Source: Crystallibacter permensis
GTDB lineage: Bacteria > Actinomycetota > Actinomycetes > Actinomycetales > Micrococcaceae
DNA length: 64,000 bases
Reading direction: 5' to 3'
NCBI RefSeq assembly: GCF_025960875.1
Contig: NZ_JAODLR010000017.1
Span: 46,993-110,992, forward strand
Shown here one piece after another: positions 27,370-35,056 of this stretch. A program made the position numbers and the translations under genes. Within the stretch, counting starts at the first letter, position 1. Every line of letters begins with the position of its first letter. The notes beneath the pieces are model-generated. The model did not search any database. It saw only the letters and a list, made by a program, of their open reading frames with translations, and had not been told where the DNA came from.

Positions 27370-28488
27370 TCATTTCGTTTCGTCCCTAACCGGTCTATCG
27401 TCCGTAGCCGCAGTTAGCTCGGCCTCAAGCTCATCGACGGTGGGCAAAGCGCCGGCGAATTCTTCGGGCATAGACTCCTCCAGTTCTGCGGCCCAGTTCG
27501 CGACGCCGATGGGTGAGTTATAGCCGCGTAACGCATATTCAGCAACTAGTTCATTTTTTGATTTGCAGAGCAATAGACCAATTGTGGGCTTGTCGCCATC
27601 CTGCGCCAGTAGGTCGTCCACCGCGCTCATGTATACGCCGAGTTGGCCGAGGTAGCCCGGATCGAACTTCCCGGCCTTGAGTTCGATAACCACGAAGCGC
27701 CGCAGCTTGAAATTGTAAAACAGCAAATCGGCGAAGAACTCGTCGCCAGCAACGTGCAGTTGGATCTGCCGTCCGACGAAGGCGAAGCCTTGGCCCAATT
27801 CCAGTAAGAACTTCTGTACATGGTCGATCAGTTGGGACTCCAGTTCGCGTTCATTCCGTTGACCGGTCATCGCTACGAAATCGAAGACGTACGGATCCTT
27901 GGTCGCCTGCTGCACCAAGTCGGAGTCCGACGGCGGCAGGGTCGTCTTGAAATTCGACGTAGCCTTCCCCGCCCGCTCATGGAGACGGGAGTCGATCTGG
28001 TGGGTAAGGACGTTGCGGGACCAGCCGCCCTCGACCGCCTTCTCGGCATACCAGAGGCGCGTTGCAGGTTCCCGAACTTTGTCCAAGAGAGCCAGATGGT
28101 GATACCAGGGCAATTGTGCAAGTGGCGCTTGCACAATTGCCGTCTGCGGCCAGGCCTCAGCCAGCGACCGCATGTACTTGAGGTTGCGGGAAGAAAACCC
28201 CTTTGCCTCGGGAAAGCGGTCTCGGAGGTCGGCTGAAAGTCGGTCGATGACCTTGGCGCCCCAACCCTCTTGTTCCTGACGATTGAGTATGTCGTTTCCG
28301 ATGGCCCAATAGGTACGCACAAGTTCCTGGTTTGCGGCATTGATTGCTCTGACGCGTCCCGCAGCCACCCTCGAGGCAACGGAGTCTAATAGATCCGGGT
28401 ACCACGTAGGCATAGCGGATCGTCCAGGCGGTTTTTCGAAGGTCGTCTTCGAACGAGCCGTGGATTCTTCAGTGCCCTTCGATTCCAT
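27370..28488 (-). CDS. YhcG/DUF1016-family PD-(D/E)XK nuclease
   Basis: This 372-residue protein has the N-terminal YhcG helical domain (INAANQELVRTYWAIGNDIL, GWGAKVIDRLSADLRDRFPE, GFSSRNLKYMRSLAEAWP) and a C-terminal nuclease domain with the catalytic D and ExK in ADLLFYNFKLRRFVVIELKA, followed by GKFDPGYLGQLGVY and IGLLLCKSKNELVAEYAL. Members are predicted DNases of mobile or defence origin and are often solitary. Its base composition is visibly lower in GC than its neighbours, suggesting acquisition. No methylase, toxin or phage gene adjoins it. Confidence 0.9.
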   Translation of the reverse strand: MESKGTEESTARSKTTFEKPPGRSAMPTWYPDLLDSVASRVAAGRVRAINAANQELVRTYWAIGNDILNRQEQEGWGAKVIDRLSADLRDRFPEAKGFSSRNLKYMRSLAEAWPQTAIVQAPLAQLPWYHHLALLDKVREPATRLWYAEKAVEGGWSRNVLTHQIDSRLHERAGKATSNFKTTLPPSDSDLVQQATKDPYVFDFVAMTGQRNERELESQLIDHVQKFLLELGQGFAFVGRQIQLHVAGDEFFADLLFYNFKLRRFVVIELKAGKFDPGYLGQLGVYMSAVDDLLAQDGDKPTIGLLLCKSKNELVAEYALRGYNSPIGVANWAAELEESMPEEFAGALPTVDELEAELTAATDDRPVRDETK

Positions 28489-28645
28489 GGTCTGTGTTTT
28501 CCCCTCATGAGAAAGTTCCTGACGCGAACCTATCGGATACTTCTGACAGTTCAGCTACCAAACGGCGACGACCGTTCCGCAGTATCTTTATCCGCTTTTC
28601 CTCAGAGCTTTGGCAGCCGTGCGTCCCGAGTTGTGTCCAGGAGGT

Positions 28646-28674
28646 TTGCCCTGGAGACATCAGACGTCTAATGT
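28646..28674 (+). promoter_or_regulatory. Promoter of the MFS/GntR operon (leaderless)
   Basis: TTGCCC (28646-28651) and TAATGT (28669-28674) are 17 bp apart, and the ATG of the MFS gene starts 6 nt after the -10 box, so transcription should begin at the start codon. An 8-bp palindrome, AGACGTCT, sits directly upstream of and touching the -10 box and may bind the downstream FadR-type regulator. Confidence 0.55.
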
Positions 28675-28680
28675 TTACGT

Positions 28681-30057
28681 ATGTCGTCCCGGATTACTCA
28701 AGCTCCTCATGCACCTACGAATGAAAGCTTGGGCGAGGTTTTGGACGAAACTCTTGCTCCGGAGTTGGACGAACAGCAGATGGCGCCGAAGCCGGCCCCG
28801 ACGAAAAGGCTTGCGGCCTTCTTGGCGATTGCCGCCGTCGTACTCATCGGTCTGAACCTGCGGGTTGGGGTGGCCAGCGCAGCCGCCCTGTTCCACGATC
28901 TACAGCAGCTGCTCGGTTACGGGCCGCTGGTGGCTGCCACGTTGCCGTCGATTCCCGTTGTTTGCTTCGCGGTTGCCGGCGCCGCCACGTCCTGGCTGAC
29001 CAGACTTGTCGGGCTGGAGCGGGCGATTGCTGTTGCATTGACGCTGCTCACCGCGGGACTGGCGCTGCGGGCGGTCGATTCGGTCGGCATGCTGCTGCTG
29101 GGCACGGTGGTCAGTATGTCCGGGCTGGCCATCTGCAACGTGGCGATGCCCTCCTTCATCCGCAAGCACTTTGCGCACCGGACCTCCACCATGACGGGCG
29201 TCTACACCATCACCATGTCGATCGGCGCGACCACTGCCGCAGCGCTGAGTGTGCCGGTGGCGATGCAGCTGAACTCGCCGGTTATGGGCCTTGCGTCGTG
29301 GTCGCTCCTGGCCGTCGTGGCCCTGCTCGCGTTCCTTCCGCTGGCTGTGGCAGGCAAGCCGCGCCCGGTAGCCGAAACCTGTGCGGGCGTTTCGCCGTGG
29401 CCGTTGCTGCTCACCCCAAAAGGCCTGCTGATCACCGGTCTCTTCACCGTGCAGGCGCTGCTGGTCTATACGATCATCAGCTGGCTGCCCTCCATCCTTA
29501 TCGCCCGCGGCCTGGACCCGGCATCCGCGGGACTGATGCTCGGGGCCGTGCAATTGATCAGCATTCCCGCCGTCGTCCTGGTGCTGGCGATGGCCAGCAA
29601 GCCGCGGCTGCTGCGCCCGGCGTTCATGGTGTCCACAGGCTCCAGCTTCCTGGGCTACGTGAGCCTGCTGGTTATGCCCAACCAGCTGGTCCTTGTGCCG
29701 GTGCTGCTGATCGGCATCGGGTTCTCAGTGTTCCCGATCGTCATGGTGGTGATCAGCCGCAGCGGAAGCAACGCGGCGGAAACCACGGCGATGTCGACTC
29801 TTGCCCAGTCGGTGGGCTATCTCGTGGCAACCGCGGGACCGTTCGGCTTGGGGCTGCTGCACGCGGCCACCGGTGGGTGGACGCTGTCGCTGGAGCTGAT
29901 GGTGGCCGTGGCAGTGCTGCAGCTGTTCCTGGCGTACTGGCTCAGCGCGGGTGGCGGCGCTGCTGGTGGAGGTGGGCGTGGGCGTGGCCGGGGCCGGGCT
30001 CGCTCGGGTGGCCGTGGGCGATTGCTTGGGCGTCGCGGCGAGGGGAGCCAGGCATGA
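28681..30057 (+). CDS. MFS transporter, CynX/NimT type, with Gly/Arg-rich tail
   Basis: A 458-residue major-facilitator protein (LIGLNLRVGVASAAALFHDL, twelve hydrophobic segments, cytoplasmic N-terminus of about 45 residues). The last 35 residues are an unusual Gly/Arg tail encoded by a GGC/GGT-rich simple-sequence stretch (29946-30040). The tail may be the result of repeat expansion or an old frameshift. It overlaps the GntR gene by 4 nt (ATGA). Substrate is unknown. Confidence 0.87.
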   Translation: MSSRITQAPHAPTNESLGEVLDETLAPELDEQQMAPKPAPTKRLAAFLAIAAVVLIGLNLRVGVASAAALFHDLQQLLGYGPLVAATLPSIPVVCFAVAGAATSWLTRLVGLERAIAVALTLLTAGLALRAVDSVGMLLLGTVVSMSGLAICNVAMPSFIRKHFAHRTSTMTGVYTITMSIGATTAAALSVPVAMQLNSPVMGLASWSLLAVVALLAFLPLAVAGKPRPVAETCAGVSPWPLLLTPKGLLITGLFTVQALLVYTIISWLPSILIARGLDPASAGLMLGAVQLISIPAVVLVLAMASKPRLLRPAFMVSTGSSFLGYVSLLVMPNQLVLVPVLLIGIGFSVFPIVMVVISRSGSNAAETTAMSTLAQSVGYLVATAGPFGLGLLHAATGGWTLSLELMVAVAVLQLFLAYWLSAGGGAAGGGGRGRGRGRARSGGRGRLLGRRGEGSQA

Positions 30058-30743
30058 CACTCGGTTCAATCCACCGCCCGCAGCTTGCCGACGAAGTCAC
30101 CGAGCGGCTGCGCGAGGCGATCGTCTCCGGCCAGTGGCCGCTGCAGGAACGGATCCCGCCCGAGCCCGAGCTCATGGCGCAGCTCGGCGTTTCCCGCGGG
30201 ACCCTGCGCGAAGGAATCAAGGCGCTGGCCCACGCCGGGATGCTGGAGGTACGGCGCGGGGACGGCACCTACGTCCGTGCGGCCAGCGAAATCCATGGTG
30301 CCGCCCGCAAGGCCTACCGGGAGCACGAAGACCAGGATGTGCTGCAGGTCCGCTTCGCTCTGGACACGAAGGCCGCGCGTCTGGCAGCCCGATTAGCTAA
30401 CGACGGCGACATCGCGGCTATGCGTACGATGCTCGCCAAGCGCCGCGAGGCTTGGGCGGCGGAGGACCTGGAACAGTGGATTACGGCCGACTGGGACTTC
30501 CACCTGAAGGTGGCAGAATCCTCGGGTAACCGGCTGCTGCATGAGCTCTACGGCAGCTTCGGAGACGTCTTTCACGGCACGAAAATGGCCCAGCGGCTGC
30601 GCAATGGTTTCGATGGCTGTTTGGAAGCCGGTCATGAGGCGCTCGTGGCGGCCATTGCCGCCGGCGACGAGGACGCGGCCGTGGCTACCGTCAACGCGAA
30701 TCTCAACTACTGCATGTCATGGATGCCGCAGTCTGGGGAGTAA
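30054..30743 (+). CDS. GntR-family regulator, FadR subfamily
   Basis: A 229-residue protein. The N-terminal winged HTH reads LADEVTERLREAIVSGQWPL, PPEPELMAQLGVSRGTLREG, IKALAHAGMLEVRRGDGTYV. The C-terminal all-helical FCD domain includes VLQVRFALDTKAARLAARLA, DWDFHLKVAESSGNRLLHEL (with D and H metal ligands) and HEALVAAIAAGD. It is translationally coupled to the MFS gene, so it probably controls that transporter in response to its substrate. Confidence 0.92.
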   Translation: MTLGSIHRPQLADEVTERLREAIVSGQWPLQERIPPEPELMAQLGVSRGTLREGIKALAHAGMLEVRRGDGTYVRAASEIHGAARKAYREHEDQDVLQVRFALDTKAARLAARLANDGDIAAMRTMLAKRREAWAAEDLEQWITADWDFHLKVAESSGNRLLHELYGSFGDVFHGTKMAQRLRNGFDGCLEAGHEALVAAIAAGDEDAAVATVNANLNYCMSWMPQSGE

Positions 30744-30750
30744 CGGCCGC

Positions 30751-30963
30751 TCAGCCGATCTTGTGCAGCGCCGATCCTTTGTGGACCGCAACGTGATCCG
30801 TTTTATCGCTTTTGATCTCGAACTGCGGTTCCTCCGGCGAGCAGTGCCGGGTGCGGCCTTTGAACTCGAAGTCCTTGGTGTGGATCTTGGTAATCTTGCC
30901 GGAAACTTCGCCAGCCTCTGAGTTCCACCGCACGTGGTCGCCGGTCTTGAAGGATGCTGCCAT
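30751..30963 (-). CDS. DUF2945 / hypervirulence-associated TUDOR-domain protein
   Basis: A 70-residue protein, MAASFKTGDHVRWNSEAGEV then GKITKIHTKDFEFKGRTRHC, EEPQFEIKSDKTDHVAVHKG, matching the small SH3/TUDOR-like DUF2945 family. GAGGACG precedes the ATG. It lies 12 bp downstream of the hemerythrin gene and is the last gene of a three-gene unit with hemerythrin and protoglobin. Function is unknown. Confidence 0.87.
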   Translation of the reverse strand: MAASFKTGDHVRWNSEAGEVSGKITKIHTKDFEFKGRTRHCSPEEPQFEIKSDKTDHVAVHKGSALHKIG

Positions 30964-30975
30964 GTTGACGTCCTC

Positions 30976-31512
30976 TCAGTCCAAACGGGTTTCCGTCGTC
31001 GTGTGCTGGTGTTCGCCGCCGTGGTGGTGGGCCGCGCCGACAATCTCATGCAAGCCCTCGACCGCCTCGACGAGGGACAGATCCGGCTGCGAAACAATGA
31101 AGGGCAGCAGCAGCGTGTTTTCCTTGTCCAGATGCTGTGCGAAGAGGCGCTCGATCGCGGTGGCCAGGGCCGCGGCCTGGATTCCCTGTGCACCGCGCAG
31201 TTCCTCCAGCGTATTGGTGATCACCCGGTGTTCGGCGAGCATGCCCTCGACAAGAAGCTGTGCCTCTGGCCGGGAGCGAGCGCGTTCGTAGATGGCTGAT
31301 TCTTCTGCCAGGGCGTGCGGAATGAGGTCGTTTTCGCACCACTCCACCAGCAGCGCGTGAGCGTCATGTTCGGCCGGCTTCTTCCCGCTTTCCACTGCGT
31401 CAACCAACGCGCGGGTCAAATGGGTCAGCCGGGTCAGCATCTGTCCGTGATGGTGTTCGACGGCGGCGATGGCCTGCTGGTCACTGTTCACATCTTTGGC
31501 TTCGTTGACCAT
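30976..31512 (-). CDS. Hemerythrin-domain protein
   Basis: A 178-residue four-helix protein with hemerythrin/DUF2249-type ligand pattern: AAVEHHHGQMLTRLTHLTRA, EHDAHALLVEWCENDLIPHA, LAEESAIYE, MLAEHRVITNTLEELRG and RLFAQHLDKENTLLLPFI (HxxxE motifs), with a His-rich tail (AAHHHGGEHQHTT). It probably binds a di-iron centre that senses or stores O2 or NO. The ATG is 2 nt after the protoglobin stop, indicating coupled translation. Confidence 0.88.
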   Translation of the reverse strand: MVNEAKDVNSDQQAIAAVEHHHGQMLTRLTHLTRALVDAVESGKKPAEHDAHALLVEWCENDLIPHALAEESAIYERARSRPEAQLLVEGMLAEHRVITNTLEELRGAQGIQAAALATAIERLFAQHLDKENTLLLPFIVSQPDLSLVEAVEGLHEIVGAAHHHGGEHQHTTTETRLD

Positions 31513-31514
31513 TT

Positions 31515-32114
31515 CTACCACTGCCCTTCCCGCGTGTAGGGTCGCGACCACAAGGCAATTTGCAGCAGCACCGCTTTGAGCCAGGCCTGCATCATCGCAT
31601 CAACCTGTTCGCCGTCACTCTCTTTCCGTGCCAGGAAGGGACGGACTGTGATCGCCACGGGCCCGGTCAGCGCGATCAGATGCCGCAGCGGCACTACCGA
31701 CGTGGAGCCGACATGGTCCGTCTCGTTCTTGTGGGCGGGCGTGTGCCGGAGCGCGATTTCGTTCTGGTAATCCAGCCACTCCTGATCATAGGAGCGGGAA
31801 CAGGTGTCGCGGATCCATTGCCCGAAGCGCGGACGGACCGCCGCGAGGTATTCATCGATGGGTGGCCCGCCGGGCTGGGAAAAGTGGGCAACCAGTTGCG
31901 GTTGGCTGGCGACGAAGCCGTACCAGACATCGAGAATGTCATCGACCTGGTCATCGAGCAGTTCACCCGCCCGTTGCAGCAGCGCCGCGTCGCGTTCATC
32001 GAGCATCACACTGGCCTTGAGTTCCTCCAACTCGGTCAGCGTCACGGGCGAATGCTCGGCGGTTCCGTAGTTGTAACCGGGAATCTCTGATGTGTTGGTC
32101 GACTCAGACGACAT
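31515..32114 (-). CDS. Protoglobin-domain heme protein
   Basis: A 199-residue protein of the protoglobin/globin-coupled-sensor fold without any output domain. Recognisable blocks: IPGYNYGTAEHSPVTLTELE, DILDVWYGFVASQPQLVAHF, DEYLAAVRPRFGQWIRDTC, WLDYQNEIALRHTPAHKNET (likely proximal His in ALRH) and a C-terminal helix with LLQIALWSRPY. The ATG at 32114 has GGAGG 7 nt upstream; the ATG at 32120 is too close to that site. It binds O2, CO or NO through heme in characterised relatives. It leads a unit with a hemerythrin and DUF2945. Confidence 0.88.
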   Translation of the reverse strand: MSSESTNTSEIPGYNYGTAEHSPVTLTELEELKASVMLDERDAALLQRAGELLDDQVDDILDVWYGFVASQPQLVAHFSQPGGPPIDEYLAAVRPRFGQWIRDTCSRSYDQEWLDYQNEIALRHTPAHKNETDHVGSTSVVPLRHLIALTGPVAITVRPFLARKESDGEQVDAMMQAWLKAVLLQIALWSRPYTREGQW

Positions 32115-32303
32115 GGCCATACCTCCAACTAGTTCGCGTCCCTCATTCGTACCCCCGGGTGCAGCCGGGGTCAATGGTTTGCCGCCGGTGCCGAATGGAA
32201 CGCAATCAGGCTGCTGCTGCCCAGCGGGCTGAATTGAACTGCCCCGCGGCAGGCCTCGGTCCTGCCGCGGTTCTGGGTTCTTCGTTACGCATGCCGAACC
32301 TCG

Positions 32304-32618
32304 TTATGCGGCAACCGCCGCGTGCTCAGCCGGCAGTTGCCTGCTAGGCGAGGCAAGGTGGATGCTGATATTCAAGTGGATGCCTTCCTTGCGGGCGAGA
32401 ACGTCGGCGAGATACTCGGCAAGTCCGGCTTGTGCGACCAACCGGCGGTCGCCGACGATGGATCCCTGCAGGTACGCTACGCTGCCGGTTACCTCAGCAG
32501 CTTCGAAGGACGCCCCTCCCACACCGTTAGCTAATATCCAGTCGATAACGTCGCGGAAGGCCTGCTCATCCCCCTGGCGGCATTCGGCTGCCATAGTGAA
32601 ATTGATCGTGTCCAACAT
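32304..32618 (-). CDS. Hypothetical protein, about 104 residues
   Basis: The ATG at 32618 has AAAGGAGG 10 nt upstream. The product (MLDTINFTMAAECRQGDEQA, FRDVIDWILANGVGGASFEA, GSIVGDRRLVAQAGLAEYLA, GIHLNISIHLASPSRQLPAE) looks like a small alpha/beta cytoplasmic protein. I do not recognise a family. It lies among stress-type small genes; 32115-32303 between it and the protoglobin gene holds no gene I can support. Confidence 0.65.
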   Translation of the reverse strand: MLDTINFTMAAECRQGDEQAFRDVIDWILANGVGGASFEAAEVTGSVAYLQGSIVGDRRLVAQAGLAEYLADVLARKEGIHLNISIHLASPSRQLPAEHAAVAA

Positions 32619-32664
32619 GGGGTTTCTACCTCCTTTCACCGCTGATAGTTGGCATGGGGTTTAA

Positions 32665-32973
32665 TTACCTGGATTGCCTGCCCGAATCCTCCTGAGGGAA
32701 CGGCTCGCGAACCTGCTTATAACCACCGATAACCAATAGCAGGAAGCCAATAATCCCGATGAGGGGCAATTGTGTGGCGACGCCGAACAGGAGCACCAGC
32801 ACTCCGGTCAACAGCACGAACAGTCCGGGCCAGCTCGCAACTAGCGCCGGCTGCCCCGGCATCCCGGTCCGAAGCTTTTGGGCAAATGCCGGATCTTCCG
32901 AATCGATCTGCCTTTCCAACTTCTCCAGCTGCATTCGTTCGTTGTAAGACAAAGACATTTCCTTTCCGTACAT
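32665..32973 (-). CDS. DUF3040-family small membrane protein (second copy)
   Basis: A 102-residue protein with the DUF3040 pattern: MSLSYNERMQLEKLERQIDS, EDPAFAQKL, then transmembrane helices LFVLLTGVLVLLFGVATQLP and LIGIIGFLLLVIGGYK. The ATG at 32973 (MYGKEMSLS) has AGGAG 9 nt upstream. The next ATG, five codons in, has its purine run too close. It is related to the copy at 22718-23035. It is transcribed away from the AT-rich region 33.1-33.3 kb, which must contain its promoter. Confidence 0.83.
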   Translation of the reverse strand: MYGKEMSLSYNERMQLEKLERQIDSEDPAFAQKLRTGMPGQPALVASWPGLFVLLTGVLVLLFGVATQLPLIGIIGFLLLVIGGYKQVREPFPQEDSGRQSR

Positions 32974-33117
32974 CAAGCAAACTCCTCTCAGTGATTCAGT
33001 TCCTGGACGCACCGGCCCATAGGACTTTGGTATGTCGGCGCCAATTTGCTTGCCGACACCCGAGCCAGTAGCGAGGCTTCGAACGGCGTCCGGAACAGGT
33101 TCTCCCCACGTTCTTGT

Positions 33118-33289
33118 TATTCACTATTCCCTTGAATGTGAATTTGTTTCGGATAAATCAACCAGTCGGCATCTAGTGCCCTTTGACGTTTCTTTATCTT
33201 TATCCTCAAGCCTCTATAACAATGATAGCCAAAAGGCCCAATAAAGCAAAAAAGAATTGGTGATAATGGCAACACTTGAATAGTGAATA
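33118..33289. repeat. AT-rich segment bounded by 12-bp perfect inverted repeats
   Basis: TATTCACTATTC (33118-33129) is exactly complementary to GAATAGTGAATA (33278-33289). The 172-bp segment is very AT-rich compared with its surroundings and encodes nothing I can support. The left repeat can also fold locally, ATTCAC-T-ATTC against GAAT-GTGAAT (33119-33142, 4-nt loop), which would exclude pairing with the right repeat. No target-site duplication is seen at the ends. It could be a MITE-like remnant or a leader/regulatory switch. The rest of 32974-33448 holds no gene. Confidence 0.5.
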
Positions 33290-33448
33290 GAAAGCGGCCG
33301 AGAAAAAGCGAATTGCCTTATCGTGCGACGAGGAGCATCGTTCGGTCGGTTCCGCCAACTGAGGTGTGTGCAGCACTGAAGTCCTTGCGCACCATAAGAT
33401 GCCGAAGAGGGGATGTTGGCAGGAGCCGTCGGATACCGGGAGGACCGC

Positions 33449-34546
33449 ATGGGTGCAATGAACGACCTGCTGGGCCCGGAGGCCGTGGAAGGACTGAGGA
33501 CAACGCTCGGCCAAGGCTTACCCGGTTCGGGCTGGGCCGCCCTCGCCGCTGCCGAGGCGAAGCTGGATCCGCTCTCGCTCCGGGCACGCTGCGACCTACT
33601 GGCAGCAGCGCTGCTGTCCGATCTCGACGTTGGCTATGAGCATGCCGCCGGCATCATCCGGACTGCGCTGAATGATGAGTCCTTCACCGGCTGGATGATC
33701 TGGCCGGTCTCGGAGGCCGCGGTTACGCTCGCGTTGCAGGACGGGACCACGCATGCCTTTGACGATGCCTTGGCTTTGCTCTTCGAGCTGACTCCCCGGC
33801 TCACAGGAGAGTTCGCGATCCGCCGCCTGCTCCTTCAAGACCTTGACCGGGCACTGGCACAGATGCAGGACTGGACCCTCCACAGAGACGAACAGGTCCG
33901 CCGGCTCGCAAGCGAGGGACCGCGGCCGTACCTGCCTTGGGCGGTCCGCGTGCCGGAAATCATCGCCCGGCCGGAAGCAACGCTGCCGCTGCTCGATGCC
34001 CTGCACGCCGACTCAAGCCAACTGGTCCGCCGGTCCGTGGCCAACCACCTCAACGACATCGCCCGCCACGACCCGGAAACCGTAGTCGCCCTCGCGGGGA
34101 AGTGGCAGGAGGACACTCGCGACGGAACGCCGTGGGTGGTGCGGCATGGGCTGCGGACGCTGGTCAAGAAGGCGCACCCCGGCGCGCTTGCTTTGCTGGG
34201 CTTCACTCCGAGTGCGGTGAGTATATCCGGGCCGGAACTGGACAGGACCGAGGTGCAGTTGCCGGGCGAAATCGCGTTCACGGTGACGGTCACCAACGAC
34301 TCGCTGCACCCGGCACGCCTGGCCGTCGACTATGTGGTCCACTACGTGAAAGCCAACGGGTCGCTGGCCCCGAAGGTCTTCAAGCTCGCCGTCGCGGAAT
34401 TGGAACCGGGCGAGACCCGCCGGTTCAGGAAGACCCATGCCCTCCGGCCGATGACCACCCGAGTGCATTACGCCGGCCGCCACCTGCTTCAAGTACAGGT
34501 GAATGGCCAGCTATCAGCGGCAGCGGAGTTCGACGTCGTTATCTAG
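33449..34546 (+). CDS. AlkD-like DNA alkylation repair protein (HEAT-repeat)
   Basis: A 365-residue protein built of HEAT-like helical repeats, with the block LVRRSVANHLNDIARHDPET, VVRHGLRTLVKKAHPGALAL and LLGF that marks the AlkC/AlkD-like alkylation-repair family, and a C-terminal beta-rich extension (about 250-365, EIAFTVTVTNDSLHPARLAV). The ATG at 33449 has GGGAGG 6 nt upstream and is preferred over an ATG 36 nt earlier. AlkD-like proteins are DNA glycosylases for N3- and N7-alkylpurines. This divergent, extended version may not be catalytic. Confidence 0.82.
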   Translation: MGAMNDLLGPEAVEGLRTTLGQGLPGSGWAALAAAEAKLDPLSLRARCDLLAAALLSDLDVGYEHAAGIIRTALNDESFTGWMIWPVSEAAVTLALQDGTTHAFDDALALLFELTPRLTGEFAIRRLLLQDLDRALAQMQDWTLHRDEQVRRLASEGPRPYLPWAVRVPEIIARPEATLPLLDALHADSSQLVRRSVANHLNDIARHDPETVVALAGKWQEDTRDGTPWVVRHGLRTLVKKAHPGALALLGFTPSAVSISGPELDRTEVQLPGEIAFTVTVTNDSLHPARLAVDYVVHYVKANGSLAPKVFKLAVAELEPGETRRFRKTHALRPMTTRVHYAGRHLLQVQVNGQLSAAAEFDVVI

Positions 34547-34669
34547 CGGCGGCAGGGGAGCCATGGCAGGAAATCGACGGAAACTGGCAGTTTTCCCGGC
34601 CATTGAATCCGGTGTGCACGGCGTTGACGCTAAGACCTATCGGAACCCGTGCAGAAAGCAGGACCAGCC

Positions 34670-34969
34670 ATGAGCCTCCAACCTCCGGAATACTGGCTGA
34701 AGATCCACAACATCGAACTACAGCAGCTGATGGCGCAGGCAGAGCGGACCCGCCAGCGCTCGCAGTACCAAGGGCGGGGAGCGGCGTTACGGTCGCCCGC
34801 GAGCCGGATCAGGACTGTGGCTCCAACCCAGCCCGTCTTTCCGGCCAAGCCGAATGACAATCGGGCGCTGGCTTGGTTCCGCAGCTTAATGTCGCGGCTG
34901 AGGCGGGGAGCGCTATCGGCCCCGGCGTCGGCATCTGCTGGGCGGGAGCCAGCCGACTGCCCCGCCTGA
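34670..34969 (+). CDS. Hypothetical basic protein, 99 residues
   Basis: ATG with a weak AGGA upstream. The sequence (MSLQPPEYWLKIHNIELQQL, MAQAERTRQRSQYQGRG, then Pro/Ala/Arg-rich) suggests an amphipathic N-terminal helix and a disordered basic tail. No family recognised. Codon use is normal for the genome. It lies between the AlkD-like gene and a hairpin terminator. Confidence 0.5.
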   Translation: MSLQPPEYWLKIHNIELQQLMAQAERTRQRSQYQGRGAALRSPASRIRTVAPTQPVFPAKPNDNRALAWFRSLMSRLRRGALSAPASASAGREPADCPA

Positions 34970-34993
34970 CCTCAGGCTCCTCTCAGCGTGTTC

Positions 34994-35030
34994 AGGAACC
35001 GGATGAATCTCCTTGATCCGTCCGGTTCCT
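34994..35030. terminator. Hairpin terminator
   Basis: AGGAACCGGA (34994-35003) and TCCGGTTCCT (35021-35030) form a perfect 10-bp stem with a 17-nt loop, 25 bp after the preceding stop. Confidence 0.55.
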
Positions 35031-35056
35031 CCGGCATCCGGTCGTAGACTCGAGCC

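Noticed and set aside
33118..33289. Complete insertion sequence
   Set aside because: The element is only 172 bp with no transposase and no target-site duplication, so it is reported as a repeat, not an IS.
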